Below, piece after piece: positions 10,018 to 21,909 of a stretch of 64,000 nucleotides of DNA (its first letter is position 1; each line of letters starts with the position of its first letter). The stretch covers positions 13,659,001-13,723,000 of the forward strand of contig CM069596.1 of the NCBI GenBank assembly GCA_035771175.1, in the 5' to 3' direction. This DNA is from Paratinospora sagittata. Its lineage: Eukaryota > Streptophyta > Magnoliopsida > Ranunculales > Menispermaceae. The notes below the pieces were generated by a model, which did not search any database, was not told the origin of the DNA, and saw nothing but the letters and a program-made list of their open reading frames with translations. The position numbers were made by a program, and so were the translations under genes.

Positions 10018-11607
10018 ATGGTCACTAGTGAATGAACGACTTCCAACAGTCGGGAACAAGTTTCCACAAGACTAACGGACCTTCACAATCGGCAGGTTGT
10101 TTTAATGAGGAATATAGACATGAAAAATCTTCGCTTACGCCTACTCATTTACAACAAGCTCGCGAAGCTAGGGTGGTTAAACATAACTAATGTTGAGGGT
10201 TATGTCTCCCTTAACTTGGTCAGGTTGTTTTATGACAACATGAGTATTGCGAGACTCCAGGAGGACGGAAACAACCTTATCTTGGAGACACAGGTCAGGG
10301 GAGTGACAATTTCTGTCAACGTTGAAGCCATTTCTCGACTAATGGAAATCCCCATAGGAGCCAAGATCATAGATCCACATGAATCCCAAGCCGTTGTGGA
10401 GATTACAAAATCAAAAGAACAACTATTCACCTCCCTCACTCTGAAGGCATACACTGACAAGAAATACGTACGCCTGCCTCATAAATACACTCCAAAGACC
10501 AAACCTTGCAGGCCTTGGGAAGATTGTGGCCGATAATATCCTCCCCGAAGTGGTGAGTAAGAGCTTGATGACAAGGGCTCATCTCCTTATCTTATATTGC
10601 CTAGACAAGGGAATTTTTGTCTCCCTACTTCACATCATCATTAAACAAATGGCTAGAGTAACCCAAAACCCTACCCAAAAGAAACACCTCGACTATGGAG
10701 CTTTAATCATGAAATTGCTAGTCGAGGCAAACCTCAAAACCTTTGATGAATCCTCCATATCGATTATAAAAATGGTTTCACTGGCCTCCTACTCCAAAAC
10801 CTTCAACTTAAAAGGAGGGGTGACCGATGAAGAGTTATTTGGCACACTTCAGAGGAAAGCAGCGACAGGGCTAGTGATGACACAGTCGGTAGTCGACGCA
10901 AGATTCCTACCAAAGGAGCGCCAAATAAAGAAGCAAGACAGAGGACTGAGAGAGACCCAGACTCAAACAATGAACAACCTAATCAACAATGGGTCACGGA
11001 AGATGAAATCTTTGAAAACCAAAAATGAAATTTTGACCAACCCAAGACAGATCTAGACGGACAGGGAGTTCCGATAAATCCACCTTTTGACCCAAGGGAA
11101 TATGACGCCTTAAGGGATTGCGACTTGGGAAATACCCTTTCAACCACCACAAAATTGGGTTGCACCAAACTTTGAAAAACAGAATATCCTGATGAGTTTA
11201 TTTTTTCGAGACTTTCCGACTTAAGCAAATCCAACCTTCCAAGAAGTTCCAGTTAGGGAAACCTCTTATAGGCTAACTCCAGAAGGTTCCCCACAAACGT
11301 AAAGACTTGCCTATCAAACCAACTACCCCCCACCAATGGGTCAGCCAACCAGCCAATAATTTCTAATAATGCCCACAGCTTACCTTCCGTCAAAGGGACA
11401 ACCAGCCTACCTTCCCCCGAGGGGACAGCCAGCTAACCAGGATGATCCATTACAATATGTCATGTTTTGTTGAAATGCGTGATGGGTTTAAAATTATGAA
11501 CCACAAAATACAAGTCGTAGAAGAACAGTAGAATGCCTCTCAGCCTTCTTCTAGTGGTCACTCCGCGACTAGTAGGAGAACCAGGTGGAATAGTAGGCAA
11601 GGAAATT
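10018..11607 (+). pseudogene. ORFX of A1 (accessory protein upstream of gag), broken
   Basis: Copy of the family A accessory frame between primer-binding site and gag. The start by comparison with A3 is the ATG at 10018, but codon 6 is a stop. Residues then align well with A3: LGWLNITNVEG, LQEDGNNLILETQVRG, SRLMEIPIGAKIIDPHE, and after a frameshift near 10500, DNILPEVVSKS and GGVTDEELFG. The C-terminal half after about 10990 is frameshifted and rich in Pro/Gln/Asn, ending at about 11607 (AGGCAAGGAAATTAG). The N-terminal half resembles the putative plant transposon domain (Pfam Transposase_32 type), a family tie made from memory. At the position where A3 has an in-frame TAG, this copy has a sense codon. 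Function unknown. Confidence 0.75.
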
Positions 11608-12392
11608 AGAAAAATATTTATTGGCATTGTAATTTTTTTTTATTATGAATGAAATGTTTTTGTTTGAGACTATGTTTGGTGGGCCGACTTACAACCATTA
11701 TTTTCTTTTGTATCACTAACTCTGGAGTGGTATGAGACACAACAAAATTGGTAGATACCAAATAAAACTTTGGAAGTAAGAAAACCCACGACCTTGTGTG
11801 GAAAACATCTGGGAAAGTTGAATCACTAAGACTATTACTAAGTTTACACGGTATGGGACGAGTAAACTTAAACGATACTATTAGTGAACTCCTCTCCAAC
11901 CGATGTTTTTAAAGATTGTGTTCATACAACTTAACTTGGTTGTACCCCTTATTACCAAATTCATGTGGTTTGAGACACATAAATTTGGATAATATTCAAA
12001 AAGGCTAAGAAAAAGAGTTTGAACACATAAGAATGCGATAAAACGCTAGACTAGGGCATTTGCTGAGATTAGTTTTAGAATTTCTTTGACTCGTATGGAT
12101 TTTTCAAAAAGGTAAGTATGTTCATAAGACCAGAAACAAAATATTTGAAATACTTTCAAGACTTTATACTTGTTATACAAACAATCCAACCTTTTTTTTA
12201 TCCCTTGGCCAAACATACGAGGCGCATGAGATTCTTTGATTCCTCACCAAAACCTTATACCATACCTAGAAAAATAGGTGCTTTTTATATTTGCAGAACT
12301 CTCGAACTTATGAATTGCTGATAATATATATCACTATACTTGGCTACATTTCCTAAAGAGGAGTTTTATTTTTCTCCTTGCCAGTGAGAAAA
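11608..12392 (+). other. Hairpin-rich spacer before gag of A1
   Basis: Non-coding on the plus strand and conserved with 30724-31493 (inverse) and 38812-39573. Contains three stem-loops sharing the loop core GGTATGGGAC or a near form: 11718-11749, 11840-11869 (stem AAGTTTAC/GTAAACTT) and 11955-11988 (stem CCAAATT/AATTTGG). The minus strand is open over 11618-11899. It ends in CTTGCCAGTGAGAAAA just before the gag ATG. Possible RNA packaging, translation or promoter element. Confidence 0.65.
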
Positions 12393-12414
12393 ATGCAAAC
12401 CAGAAAAAGAGGAA

Positions 12415-14545
12415 TGTCACGACGCCCCTCACATAGGATGACGTTATGACTGACACAGTGTACTATACACTGTACAATCCCCGTATACAGTGTACATTAC
12501 ACTGTTAATCTCAGCTTAAATACACAATTTTCAAAAATTTTGGTATCATATCCCCATAAAATGGATATTTCACAAATTTTCCTGATAAACCACAAATGCA
12601 AACTCACAATAATAATTTATTCAAATCACATCCATCTAATCATTTCATCAACTACTTCATCATGCATTCATTCTCAAAACTATATACATCATTCCATATC
12701 AATATCATACAAACAACTCATAACCAAATATACCAGCCATTATCCACATTATCACCCCACTCATCTAAGTGATAATATATATATATTACATGGCACTTAT
12801 ATATATCAAAATAAAACAAGTTTAAACCATTCCCTCTATACATACATACACAAAAAGAGACGATCCTGAAGAGTTTCTACCCTTCTCGTGCTTTGCCCTT
12901 GCCTTTGGAATCTTTACCTGAAATATTGGAGGAAATGGGCTGAGCAACAACAAGCTCAGTGAGTAAGTTCCATTCTATGGAATTCATATGCATTTAATAA
13001 ACATGTTGATGAAATCAAAATCAAATACATTAAGATTCAAGTGCAAAAATAACAATACATATATGCATAACATAGCTTGAAGCTTCCATGCAAGATTTTT
13101 CAAACCATTTTCACTTTCCCATTGAAAGTCATATCCATCTCTCTCCTTATAAGTATAGAGCGAGACTCACCTCTTGTTCGGCCCAAACAAGGGTAGCCTA
13201 ACTGTCCTCTCATACTCATTTTCATCACAATCAATTCCAAGACAGCCACTAAGCCCATGAGCTTCTCTCAAGACTACTCAATATTACTCATGCGGGACTT
13301 ATTCTTGGAATGACTCATGTTCTAACATGTTCTTACATGTTAGGCATGCTTCGTTTTTGAAATGTTTTTCATGAATTCAAACAATGCAATTCATATACTA
13401 TTCCATTTATACATGTTTATCATTAAAACAATTCATAGCTACAATGTCATACAAAGTAACCAAGAATTGGAGCAATACTCATAGTGATTTGTTATAAACT
13501 AATTCAATTTCCAATTAACCATTGTCACCATTGTAATTCACTTGCATTCTTAACATTTCAGCACCAATGTTCACAATGTCCAGCATCAATGTTTCCATTT
13601 CAACCATTCACCAACATCTTTGTACAATCTCAGCACATACAACTCATTTCGGATTCCTTTTCCAGTTGATCAATACTTAATTTTAGATTCCAACTTCTGC
13701 AATTATGCAATTCAAACTACATTTAATCAGTTTCATCTAACACACACAATTAAGCTCACTTAAAACACCATTAATGGAGCTTCAAACCCTCAGTTGTTTC
13801 AACAGCTGAGGTGGAACCGTTTCACCATTAAAATACCTCATTCAACACTCAATTCAAACCCAAATCACTTGCTAATCAATAAGCAAACACTCACCAGTCA
13901 ATAGCCCTTCGAAATCACTAAAATCCAACACCAAACCCTCATTTCCAATCACCTAATCCAGCCATGGAAACTCAATAAAAATCAACTATGCTGAACAACT
14001 CATCAAGAGGAACTCAAATCTGGAATTTTCAACTCAAAATACTAAACTTTTACCTTTGATTCGAGCTTCCAAGCCTTCCTTTTCGTTCCCTTTTCGTTCC
14101 TCTGTTATTTCTCAAATCCAGCAACTCGAAATGTGCTAAAAATTTGAGACATTTCGTTTACAAACTCGCGCATCGCCTCACAGTCCAAATTAAAAAAAAA
14201 AACATGCAGGCCGTGAGAAGCGCACTTCTCCCCCCTTAGGGAGTGCGCTTATCTGAACATTCGAAAATCACCCTCTCTGTTTTGGTCACAGGAGCGGGCT
14301 TCTCTCCCTAAGAAGCGTGCTTCTTGCATTCAAAAATTAACATTTTCATTTTCTAAGGGCTTCTCATGATACCACTAACATGCAATGGTAACAAACACTT
14401 ATAATTCACTCAATTATGTTATTTTAAGGCAAATACACACAAATACACTAATGGAAGACCATTTTACTCGTATACGCATATAAATACGTCTGACAATATG
14501 TATAAGTCAACGATTATGTTTGACTCGAATGTACAGGGCATTAGA
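12415..14545 (-). repeat. 3' LTR of B1
   Basis: 2131 bp. On the minus strand it starts TCTAATGCCCTGTACATTCG (expected TGTAATGCCC) and ends GGGGCGTCGTGACA. Its promoter-proximal part (14150-14330) holds several short inverted GAAGCGCGCTTC-type words (AAGCGCACTTCTCC, AAGCGTGCTTCTTG). The polypurine tract CCTTAAGTTGGAGAGAT (minus strand) lies directly before it at 14546-14562. Confidence 0.85.
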
Positions 14546-14990
14546 ATCTCTCCAACTTAAGGAATTTCGTCCTCGAAATTAAATAGGTAATGAGGAACAA
14601 ACCTCAAGTGGTAAACAAATTAGGAAATGTCTCCTTTATTTGGTCCTCGCGTTCCCAAGTCTACTCCTCATTGTCATGAAATTGCCATTTGACTCTGACG
14701 AAAGGAATTTCTTTATTTTTCAACTTCTGAATCTTCCTGTTAAGAATCTCAATAGACTTTTCTTCATAAGTATCATCCTCCCCAACTTGTAATAGTGTTA
14801 CATCTAAAATATGTGTCGGGTCTGTGTGGCATTTCCTTAACATAGAAACATGGCATACATTATGAACGCCGACTAACTGAGGAGGCAGAGCAAGTCTGTA
14901 AGCTAGCAAACCAATCATTTCTAAGACCTCAAACGGTCCAACAAAATGAGGAGCTAATTTCCCTTTCACCCCAAACCGCATTTGACCTTT
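14546..14990 (-). pseudogene. Integrase C-terminal region / chromodomain tail of B1
   Basis: Minus-strand frame 14661-14981 carries the GPF/Y-type segment MRFGVKGKLAPHFVGPFEVL, then YRLALPPQLVGVHNVCHVSM and an end resembling the type II chromodomain of plant chromoviruses (KNKEIPFVRVKWQFHDNEE), with the last part beyond a stop. This part of integrase helps target insertion. A stop at about 14990 separates it from the core. Confidence 0.75.
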
Positions 14991-15787
14991 TCATGGCGAG
15001 ACCTTAAGCAATACCAGGTCACCCACTGCAAATTCTAAAGGTCTATGTCGGTTATCAAAATAACTCTTTTGTCGATCCTGTGTAGCTTTCAATCTCTGCC
15101 TAATTTGCTTGATCTGTTCAGTGTGATCAACAACAACCTTCGGCCCCAATAACTGTGATTCTCCCATTTCATACCAACAAGTTGGAGATCTACACGGCTT
15201 ACCATACAAGGCCTCATAAGGTGCCATACCTATACTGGCATGATAGCTGTTGTTATAAGCAAATTCACACAATGGAAAACTTTCACTCCAAGTCCCACCA
15301 AACTCTAATGTAGAAGATCTGAGCATATCTACCAACATCTGAATCACTCTCTCAGTCTGACCATCAGTCTGAGGATGAAACGTTGTACTAAGACGAAGAG
15401 GAGTACCAAATCTAGTCTGCATGGCCTGCCAAAAACTCAATGTAAAACGCGGATCTCTATCCGACACAATAGAAACAGGTACCCCATGTAATCTCACAAT
15501 CTCCCGAACATACAATCTGCTCAATCTGTCAACCGAGTCTCTGGTGTTCATCGAAAGAAAGTGCAAAAACTTAGTCAATCTATCAACAATCACCCCGATG
15601 GTGTCATACCTACCCTGAGATCTGGGCAGCCCTGTGATAAAGTGCATAGTAATATGCTCCCATTTCCATTTTGGAATGAATAATGGTTGCATTTGGCCCC
15701 TGACCTCTGGTGTTTAACTTTTACTTGTTGACACACTTTACATTTCTGCACATACTTAGCTATACTTTTCTTCATCCCATGCCACAA
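14991..15787 (-). pseudogene. Integrase core and zinc-binding region of B1
   Basis: Integrase inserts the cDNA into the genome. The minus-strand core runs from WKWEHITMHFITGLPRS through LHGVPVSIVSDRDPRF to [18 protein letters not shown], with the C-terminal NNSYHASIGMAPYEALYGKP. The first catalytic Asp, normally in MDF, is His here (MHF), while the second Asp (SDRD) and the Glu (TERV) remain, so the core would be inactive. The zinc finger end CQQVKVKHQR (15590-15787) is in another frame. Confidence 0.85.
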
Positions 15788-16880
15788 AATAGTTTTTTTT
15801 TCATATCATGATACATTTTAGTAGACCCTGAGTGAATAATATACTGAGATCTGTATGTTTTCTGTAACAAATCTGCCCTCAATTCTCTATCTGAGGGTAC
15901 CCATAATCTCCCATGATAACGCAAGACACCATATGGACCTCGCTGCCACTCAACTCTGTCAGCACTATCTGCCCAAGTATCATACATACCAAGATCAGGA
16001 CCATGCTGCTGTAGATCCTTAATCCTTTGAATATGAGAATCTGTCAACTGAATATGCATCTGAGCACAAATATCAACGAGTGGAGCCATAGAGAGGACAC
16101 TCATCATAGTCACTCTCTCCAATGGGCCATCTGACATGCTACCACACCTATTTCAACATGTTTCCTACTCAATGCATCAGCTACTACGTTGGCTTTTCCA
16201 GGATGATACTCTAGAGTGAAGTCATAATCCTTTAGGAATTCCAACCATCTACGTTGTCTCATATTCAGTTCTTTCTGGTCAAACATATATTTCAAACTCT
16301 TGTGGTCTGAATACAATGTGAACCCTTCCCCATAGAGGTAATGCCTCCACAACTTCAATGCAAAAACTACTGCTGCCAATTCCAAATCATGGACAGGGTA
16401 GTTTTTCTCATGCACCTTCAACTGTCTAGATGCATAAGCAATCATCCTACCCTCCTGCATCAATACACAGCCCAAACCTGAATGTGATGCAACAGTGTAA
16501 ATCACTAATTTTTTTTTAGGTTCTGGGAGCACTAAAACTAGAACATAACTTAGCTTTTTCTTCAATTCAGTGAAAACATCCACACATGTTGGAGCCCACA
16601 CATATGGCACGTTTTTCTGAGTTAGCCTAGTAAGTGGAGTCGCCAATTTGGAAAATCCCTCCACAAACCTTCTGTAATAACCAACCAGACCTAGAAAACT
16701 GTGAATCTCTGTCACTGTGGTTGGTCTTGGCCAATTTATAATTGCCTCGACCTTAGCAGAATCAACAAATATACCGTCTGTACTAACCACATGACCTAAA
16801 ACTTTCACCTCATTTATCCAAAATTCACATTTACTGAACTTAGCATACAACCGATGCTCTCTCAGTGTCTGCAAGGCGAT
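15788..16880 (-). pseudogene. RT connection, RNase H and linker of B1
   Basis: The minus-strand frame 16110-16874 begins [16 protein letters not shown] (RT thumb), continues [17 protein letters not shown] and [18 protein letters not shown], then RNase H with [53 protein letters not shown] and [16 protein letters not shown]. 15772-16137 is the link to integrase (HPGST-type degraded HHCC start, SQYIIHSGSTKMYHDM). RNase H degrades the RNA template during reverse transcription. Frameshift between the two segments. Confidence 0.85.
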
Positions 16881-17173
16881 TCAGAGGTGTTGCTCATGTT
16901 TTTCCTGAGTCTTGGAATAAATGAGAATATCATCTATGAACACAATGATAAACTGGTCCAGATATGGTTTAAATACCCTCTGCATCAAATCCATAAACAT
17001 GGCTGGTGCATTAGTTAGTCCAAAGGACATCACAAGAAATTCATAGTGACCATATCTTGTTCTGAACGCAGTCTTTGGTATATTCTCTTCCCGAATTCTC
17101 AGTTGATGATACCCAAATCGCAAGTCGATCTTAGAAAAGAATTTTGCACCAGTCAACTAATCAAACAAGTTAA
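16881..17173 (-). pseudogene. Reverse transcriptase fragment of B1
   Basis: RT palm: [39 protein letters not shown], and the catalytic [12 protein letters not shown] with both aspartates kept. The fragment starts at residues LFD just after the deletion junction near 17174, so fingers and protease are missing. Confidence 0.85.
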
Positions 17174-18002
17174 GCTCACTTCAGACTACATTTAATCAGT
17201 TTCATCTAACTAACACAATTAAGCTCACTTAAAACACCATTAATGGAGCTTCAAACCCTCAGCTGTTTCAAAAGATGAGGTGGAACCGTTTCACCTTTAA
17301 AATACCTCATTTAATACTCAATTCAAACCCAAATCACTTGCTAATCAATAAGCAAACACTTGCCATTCAATAACCCTTTAAAATAACTAAAATCCAGCAC
17401 CAAACCCTCATTTCCAATCACTTAATCCAGCTATGGAAATTCAATAAAAATCAACTATGTTGAACAAGTCATCAAGAGGAAGTCAAATCCAGAATTTTCA
17501 ACTCAAAATGCTAAACTTTTACCTTTGATTCGAGCTTCCAAGCCTTCCTTTTCCTTCCATTTTCGTTCCTCTGTTCTTTCACAATTCCAGCAACTCGAAA
17601 TGTGCTGAAAATTCGAGACATTTCATTTAAAAATTTGCGCAATGCCTCACCGTCCAAATAATAAAAAAAAACATGTAGGCAGCTATGAGTGCGCTTCTCC
17701 CCCTAGGGAACGCACTTCTCTGAACATCCGAAAATCACTCTCTCTGTTTTGGTCACAGGAGCACGCTTCTCTCCCTAAGGAGCGCGCTCCTTGCATTCAA
17801 GAATTAAAATTTTCATTTTCTAAAGGCTTCTCATGATACCACTAACATGCAATGGCACCAAACACTTATAATTCACTCAATTATGCTATTTTAAGGCAAA
17901 TACACTAACTGAAGACCATTTTACACGTATATGCGTATAAACTCGTCTGATAATACGTATAAGTCAATGATTATGTTTGACTCGAATGTACGAGGCGTTA
18001 CA
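17174..18002 (-). repeat. Partial 5' LTR of B1
   Basis: Matches 13711-14545 of the other LTR, about 95% by eye (AACACCATTAATGGAGCTTC and CTAAACTTTTACCTTTGATT are shared). Only the U3-side part remains. It is fused to RT at about 17174 by an internal deletion, and its outer end GGCGTTACA abuts the AGGAA duplication. Confidence 0.85.
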
Positions 18003-19321
18003 AGGAAGGTTACGCATAGTCCGTCCAACAGAGGAGGCACCTCCTGAGACACAGAATCAGGAACTGCCACCTCCAAGGAAAGAACAGGCCGCACACGACA
18101 CTGCCACGACTTCTGGACAGGCAGTGTCACCTCAACCTACACCCTTCGTCATGCTTCCGGGCATGAAACACTTTTTTTGCCGGATTCATTGAGGTGATGA
18201 AAGTGACTCTACAAACAGCCGTCCGTGAGACTGCGGCCAATCAGGTGATCACTGTCCAGGCACCTCTTTGATCTGGGTCAGAGAGCCAAACTGACTAGAT
18301 CACGAAATATAAAATGCTACAGCCCCTGACCTTTTCTGGCACCATTGATGCGGATGAAGCTCAGAAATGGCTTGATGAGTCAAAAAAGGCTCTTGAGGCT
18401 ATGAGAGTCGACGAGGGTCGAAAAATTTCACTAGCCTCCTACCAACTTGTTGGTGGAGCTAACTCATGGTAGAAAATTGTGAAGGAAGACCCAAGGGTCA
18501 ATGTAACAGACATGACTTGGTTGGAATTCGAGTCACTGTTCATTGATGAGTACTTCCCTGGCGCAGTGAAGAGGCTAAAGCGGCAGGAGTTTGCCAGGCT
18601 TTACCAGGGCAGCATGACAGTCTGTGAGTATGTTGTTAGGTTCAAGGAACTGTCGATATTCTCTCTCTCCACCATCTCAACAGAGCGGGATAAGGCTGAG
18701 AAATTCTATAATGGCTTTCGTCCAGACATTCGGCAGGCCGTGTCAATCTTGGAGCTCAAGAATTACAGGGAACTAGTCAATATGGCCATGAACTTTGAGC
18801 AAGAGAAAGCAGAGCAAGAACAGAGAAAAAACAAAGGAAAACAGGTGAAGAATTTTGCCCAATAGGGCACTCAGCAGGGCAACAGGAAGAAGCTCTATCA
18901 TAATACAAACCCAGCCCTCCCAGCCCCCATGCAAAAACAAGAGGCCACTGCGCTGAAACTTTTAACTCTAGCCAACAGGGTTTTTTAAATCAGAATAGAG
19001 GAGGCCGGAATGGTAGAGGCAGTCGCCGAAATGGCAATGGCAGAGGTGGTGACCAACAACACCACAATCAGCATGGCCAACTGAACCAACAACAAACACC
19101 TAACCATCAGAGGTTGACTTGTTACAATTGCGGCCAACAGGGCCACGTAAAAAAATTGTCTCTACCTTCCGCAACCGTAGCAGCCAGTTCCCTCAGTCCC
19201 AGTCCAATTAGCCCCACCTACTACAAACGCCCAGCCCAGACAGAACCACCAAAACCAGGGACAAAGGCAGCAAAGAAGAGCCTACGCTGTGGCTTAGCAA
19301 CCCCTTCCAGATGATAATAAT

Positions 19322-20311
19322 GTGGTGGAAGGTACATTTTCCTTGTTCAATACAATGGTACATGTATTATTTGATTCAGGTTCCATGCATTCTTTTATAT
19401 CTTCTGCATTGGTAGCACAATTAGGCTTGCAACTTGAACCAACCAACTTCACTATCTATGTCTCAACACCAATAGGACCTGGTACTAACATTAACGAGAA
19501 ATGTTCTAGATGTGAACTTAGAATGTCATGAAAGATAATACATACAAATTTCCTGGTCATGGACATAAAATACTTTGACATCATTCTCGGCATGAACTGG
19601 CTGATGCTGCTAAATGCTAAGATCGATTGTTTAAAGAAGCAAGTCCAGATAACTTTACCTATCGGAGAAAAAGTCAAGATCTAAGGCACCCGAAACCGGA
19701 TACATAGCTCAACTATCTCACTCCTCAAAGTAATACTTCGATCTCTATCCATTAGTGACGACAATGAGCCACCACCACCACACCCTCTCAATGTGCACGA
19801 CATCAAAGTCATATCTGAATTTCCTGGTCATGGACATAAAATACTTTGACATCATTCTCGGCATGAACTGGCTGATGCTGCTAAATGCTAAGATCGATTG
19901 TTTAAAGAGCAAGTCCAGATAACTTTACCTATCGGAGAAAAAGTCAAGATCTAAGGCACCCGAAACCGGATACATAGCTCAACTATCTCACTCCTCAAAG
20001 TAATACTTCGATCTCTATCCATTAGTGACGACAATGAGCCACCACCACCATACCCTCTCAATGTGCACGACATCAAAGTCATATCTGAATTTCTAATAGT
20101 ATTTCTTAACGACCTTCCTCGCTTACCCCCGATTTGGGAATTCGACTTCGAGATCAAACTGGTATTGGGAACCGAACCCATTTCAATTCCACCATGGAGA
20201 ATGTCCAACGTTAAGCTGGTTGAGTTGGACAAACAACTGAAGGAATCGGAGAGTATAGGCTTCATCAGAAAAATTTCATCACCCTGGGGCACTCCAGTTC
20301 TGTTCATATGA
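19322..20311 (+). pseudogene. Protease and RT N-terminus of A1, with internal duplication
   Basis: The aspartic protease that matures Gag-Pol: TMVHVLFDSGSMHSFISSAL keeps the catalytic DSG, followed by MDIKYFDIILGMNWL. The segment 19550-19820 is duplicated at 19821-20090. After it come DLPRLPPIWEFDFEIKLVLG and the start of RT, ISSPWGTPVLFI, ending at about 20311 where the element is cut. Stops at 19529 and 19682 break the frame. Confidence 0.85.
19550..20090 (+). repeat. 271-bp tandem duplication in A1 protease
   Basis: 19550-19820 and 19821-20090 are almost identical, differing by one base deletion (AAAGAAGC versus AAAGAGC) and one further base change. The break points share GAATTTC, suggesting slippage or unequal exchange at microhomology after the element died. 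Confidence 0.95.
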
Positions 20312-21160
20312 AAAATAGGGGTGAGCTTAAAAGCCCAGTGGGTCATCTAAACGATTCACAACATTTTATCATGATATACACAAGAACATTACAAACAAGT
20401 TTCACACATTAATCGTTGCAACATTAGATTGTTGAGTCGAGAATTTTATCACGTAAATCACGTACCTTTAGGAAATCAAGCCCAGGGTGGCACTACCCAA
20501 AAATTAGAAACTTGTTGGCGATATTCATCATGAATAACTGCCCCATAATAAACATTGGCGATATTCCTTAGAATAACTGCCCCATAATAATCAATGACGA
20601 TATTCCTTAGAATAACTGCCCCATATGTGTGATTCTTATCTTAATTGTGTTCTTTAGTGATGTCACACCATACATACAACCTAAGTATGATATTAATCGT
20701 ATTCACAAGCCATATTCAAATTCTACTACACATAGTATCATGTCACAATGCCAAATATAATAATATTAACACATAAATTCTCTATGCTAATATTCCAAGT
20801 TATACATTTCATTATCATGCATTATAATTTATAAATGAGTCTCAAATATCACATGGATTGCATGCATCTAATTATCACCTAATCAAACAAGAAGTTATAT
20901 TGACACACATATCATCATGGCTATCAATCACAACATGGTATATATAAAATCATATACAATAGGCATGCATAAGCAATCTAATGATATTATAGACCTAATT
21001 AATTTAACATTCCTATCTATATATCAAAATAAAATATTATGAAGGCCTAGAATCATCCCCACCTGAATCGCTAAATTTCAAATCACTTAAATTCCTTGTT
21101 ACGCCTAGTACTCAACCTGTACACGTATATTACGTTTGTTAATATAAATACTCATAAGAA
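20312..21160 (-). repeat. LTR-like sequence of an unassigned element
   Basis: Starts right at the A1 break. The minus-strand end ...CCACTGGGCTTTTAAGCTC resembles the end of the R/U5 part of other gypsy LTRs here. It includes three diverged copies of a roughly 40-50 bp unit at 20517-20625 (GCGATATTCCTTAGAATAAC then TGCCCCATAATA). No coding sequence. The boundaries are not certain. Confidence 0.4.
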
Positions 21161-21199
21161 TGATTATGAGTGTAAAAATATATACATATATGTAGTGGT

Positions 21200-21680
21200 G
21201 GGATGTTTAAACAAGTATATATATATATACATATATATAAAATAACATATTATAATGCCTTGTGATATGATATAATGATGTGTATGGTATAACATGGTAT
21301 AATATAATATGTGGTATATATATAGGGTGTGGTGATGTGTGAGGCGTTTTGAAAAGGTGTGATATACAATATAATATATAATAGGTGCTAACATGATATA
21401 ATACAATATGTGGTATATATATAAGGTGTGGTGATGTGTGGAGCATTTTGAAAAGGTGTGATATATAATATAATATATAATAGGTGATAACATGATATAA
21501 TACAATATGTGGTATATATATAAGGTGTGGTGATATGTGGGGCATTTTGAAAAGGTGTGAGATATAATATAATATATAATAGGTGATAACATGATATAAT
21601 ACAATATGTGGTATATATATAAGGTGTGGTGGTTTTGAAAAGGTGTTATATATAATATAATATATAATAGGTGTGCTGAT
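21200..21680. repeat. 99-bp AT-rich tandem repeat, about 4 copies
   Basis: The word GTGGTATATATATA recurs at 21311, 21410, 21509 and 21608, exactly 99 bp apart. Each unit continues GGTGTGGTGATGTGTG, GCATTTTGAAAAGGTGTG and ATATAATATATAATAGGTG. The last unit lacks about 15 bp. Long open frames on the minus strand are by-products of this repeat. Confidence 0.92.
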
Positions 21681-21689
21681 GTGGAACGT

Positions 21690-21868
21690 TTAAAAATCAA
21701 AAGGAAATAGGGGAATTAAAGAAGAAGGGGGGCGCGGAAAGAGATGGCGTTGATGGTGGTGATGTTTGTGGTGATGTGGCGTGGGGAACAGAGCGAACAG
21801 AGAAAAAGGATGGAAAGGTGAGAAAAGAAAGACAGAGAAGAGAGAGGGGGTCTTGTGCGACTGGGTTT

Positions 21869-21909
<41 letters not shown>

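Larger units (their letters stand above)
12415..18002 (-). mobile_element. Family B gypsy element B1, nested in A1 gag
   Basis: A minus-strand Ty3/gypsy element bounded by TGTCACGACGCCCC (12415) and GAGGCGTTACA (18002), with perfect 5-bp target duplications AGGAA at 12410-12414 and 18003-18007. Minus-strand order: partial 5' LTR, part of reverse transcriptase, RNase H, integrase, integrase tail, polypurine tract, 3' LTR. A deletion joins LTR to the middle of the RT at about 17174, removing the rest of the 5' LTR, primer site, gag, protease and RT N-terminus. Having inserted into A1 it is younger than A1. Confidence 0.9.
12393..19316 (+). pseudogene. gag of A1, split by B1
   Basis: Retrotransposon capsid/nucleocapsid gene. 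ATG at 12393 (MQTRKRG), interrupted at 12415 by B1 and resumed at 18003 after the AGGAA duplication (THSPSNR or, shifted, VRPTEEAPPETQ). The capsid core is clear: MTWLEFESLFIDEYFPGAVK, QEFARLYQGSMTV, STERDKAEKFYNG and NYRELVNMAMNFEQEKAEQ, about 18300-18865, the Retrotrans_gag pattern. The nucleocapsid knuckle CYNCGQQGHVKKLS near 19115 has lost the last Cys of CCHC. Stops at about 18190, 18471 and 18863 plus frameshifts break it. The stretch 18870-19110 is the Gln/Asn-rich linker. Confidence 0.85.
8124..20311 (+). mobile_element. Family A gypsy element A1 (truncated, carries nested B1)
   Basis: A Ty3/gypsy chromovirus-like element in plus orientation: 5' LTR (8124-9777), primer-binding site, ORFX, hairpin spacer, gag, protease and the first part of reverse transcriptase. 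It stops at about 20311, where unrelated repeat DNA begins, so integrase, ORFY and 3' LTR are missing. Element B1 (12415-18002) interrupts gag after its seventh codon. Its LTR matches A4 better than A2/A3, so A1 and A4 form one LTR subfamily. Stops, frameshifts and a 271-bp duplication in protease mark it as dead. Confidence 0.88.

Noticed and set aside
21164..21700. Minus-strand 112- and 178-codon frames rich in Tyr/His/Ile
   Set aside because: They translate the 99-bp AT-rich tandem repeat, so the protein repeat is a by-product.
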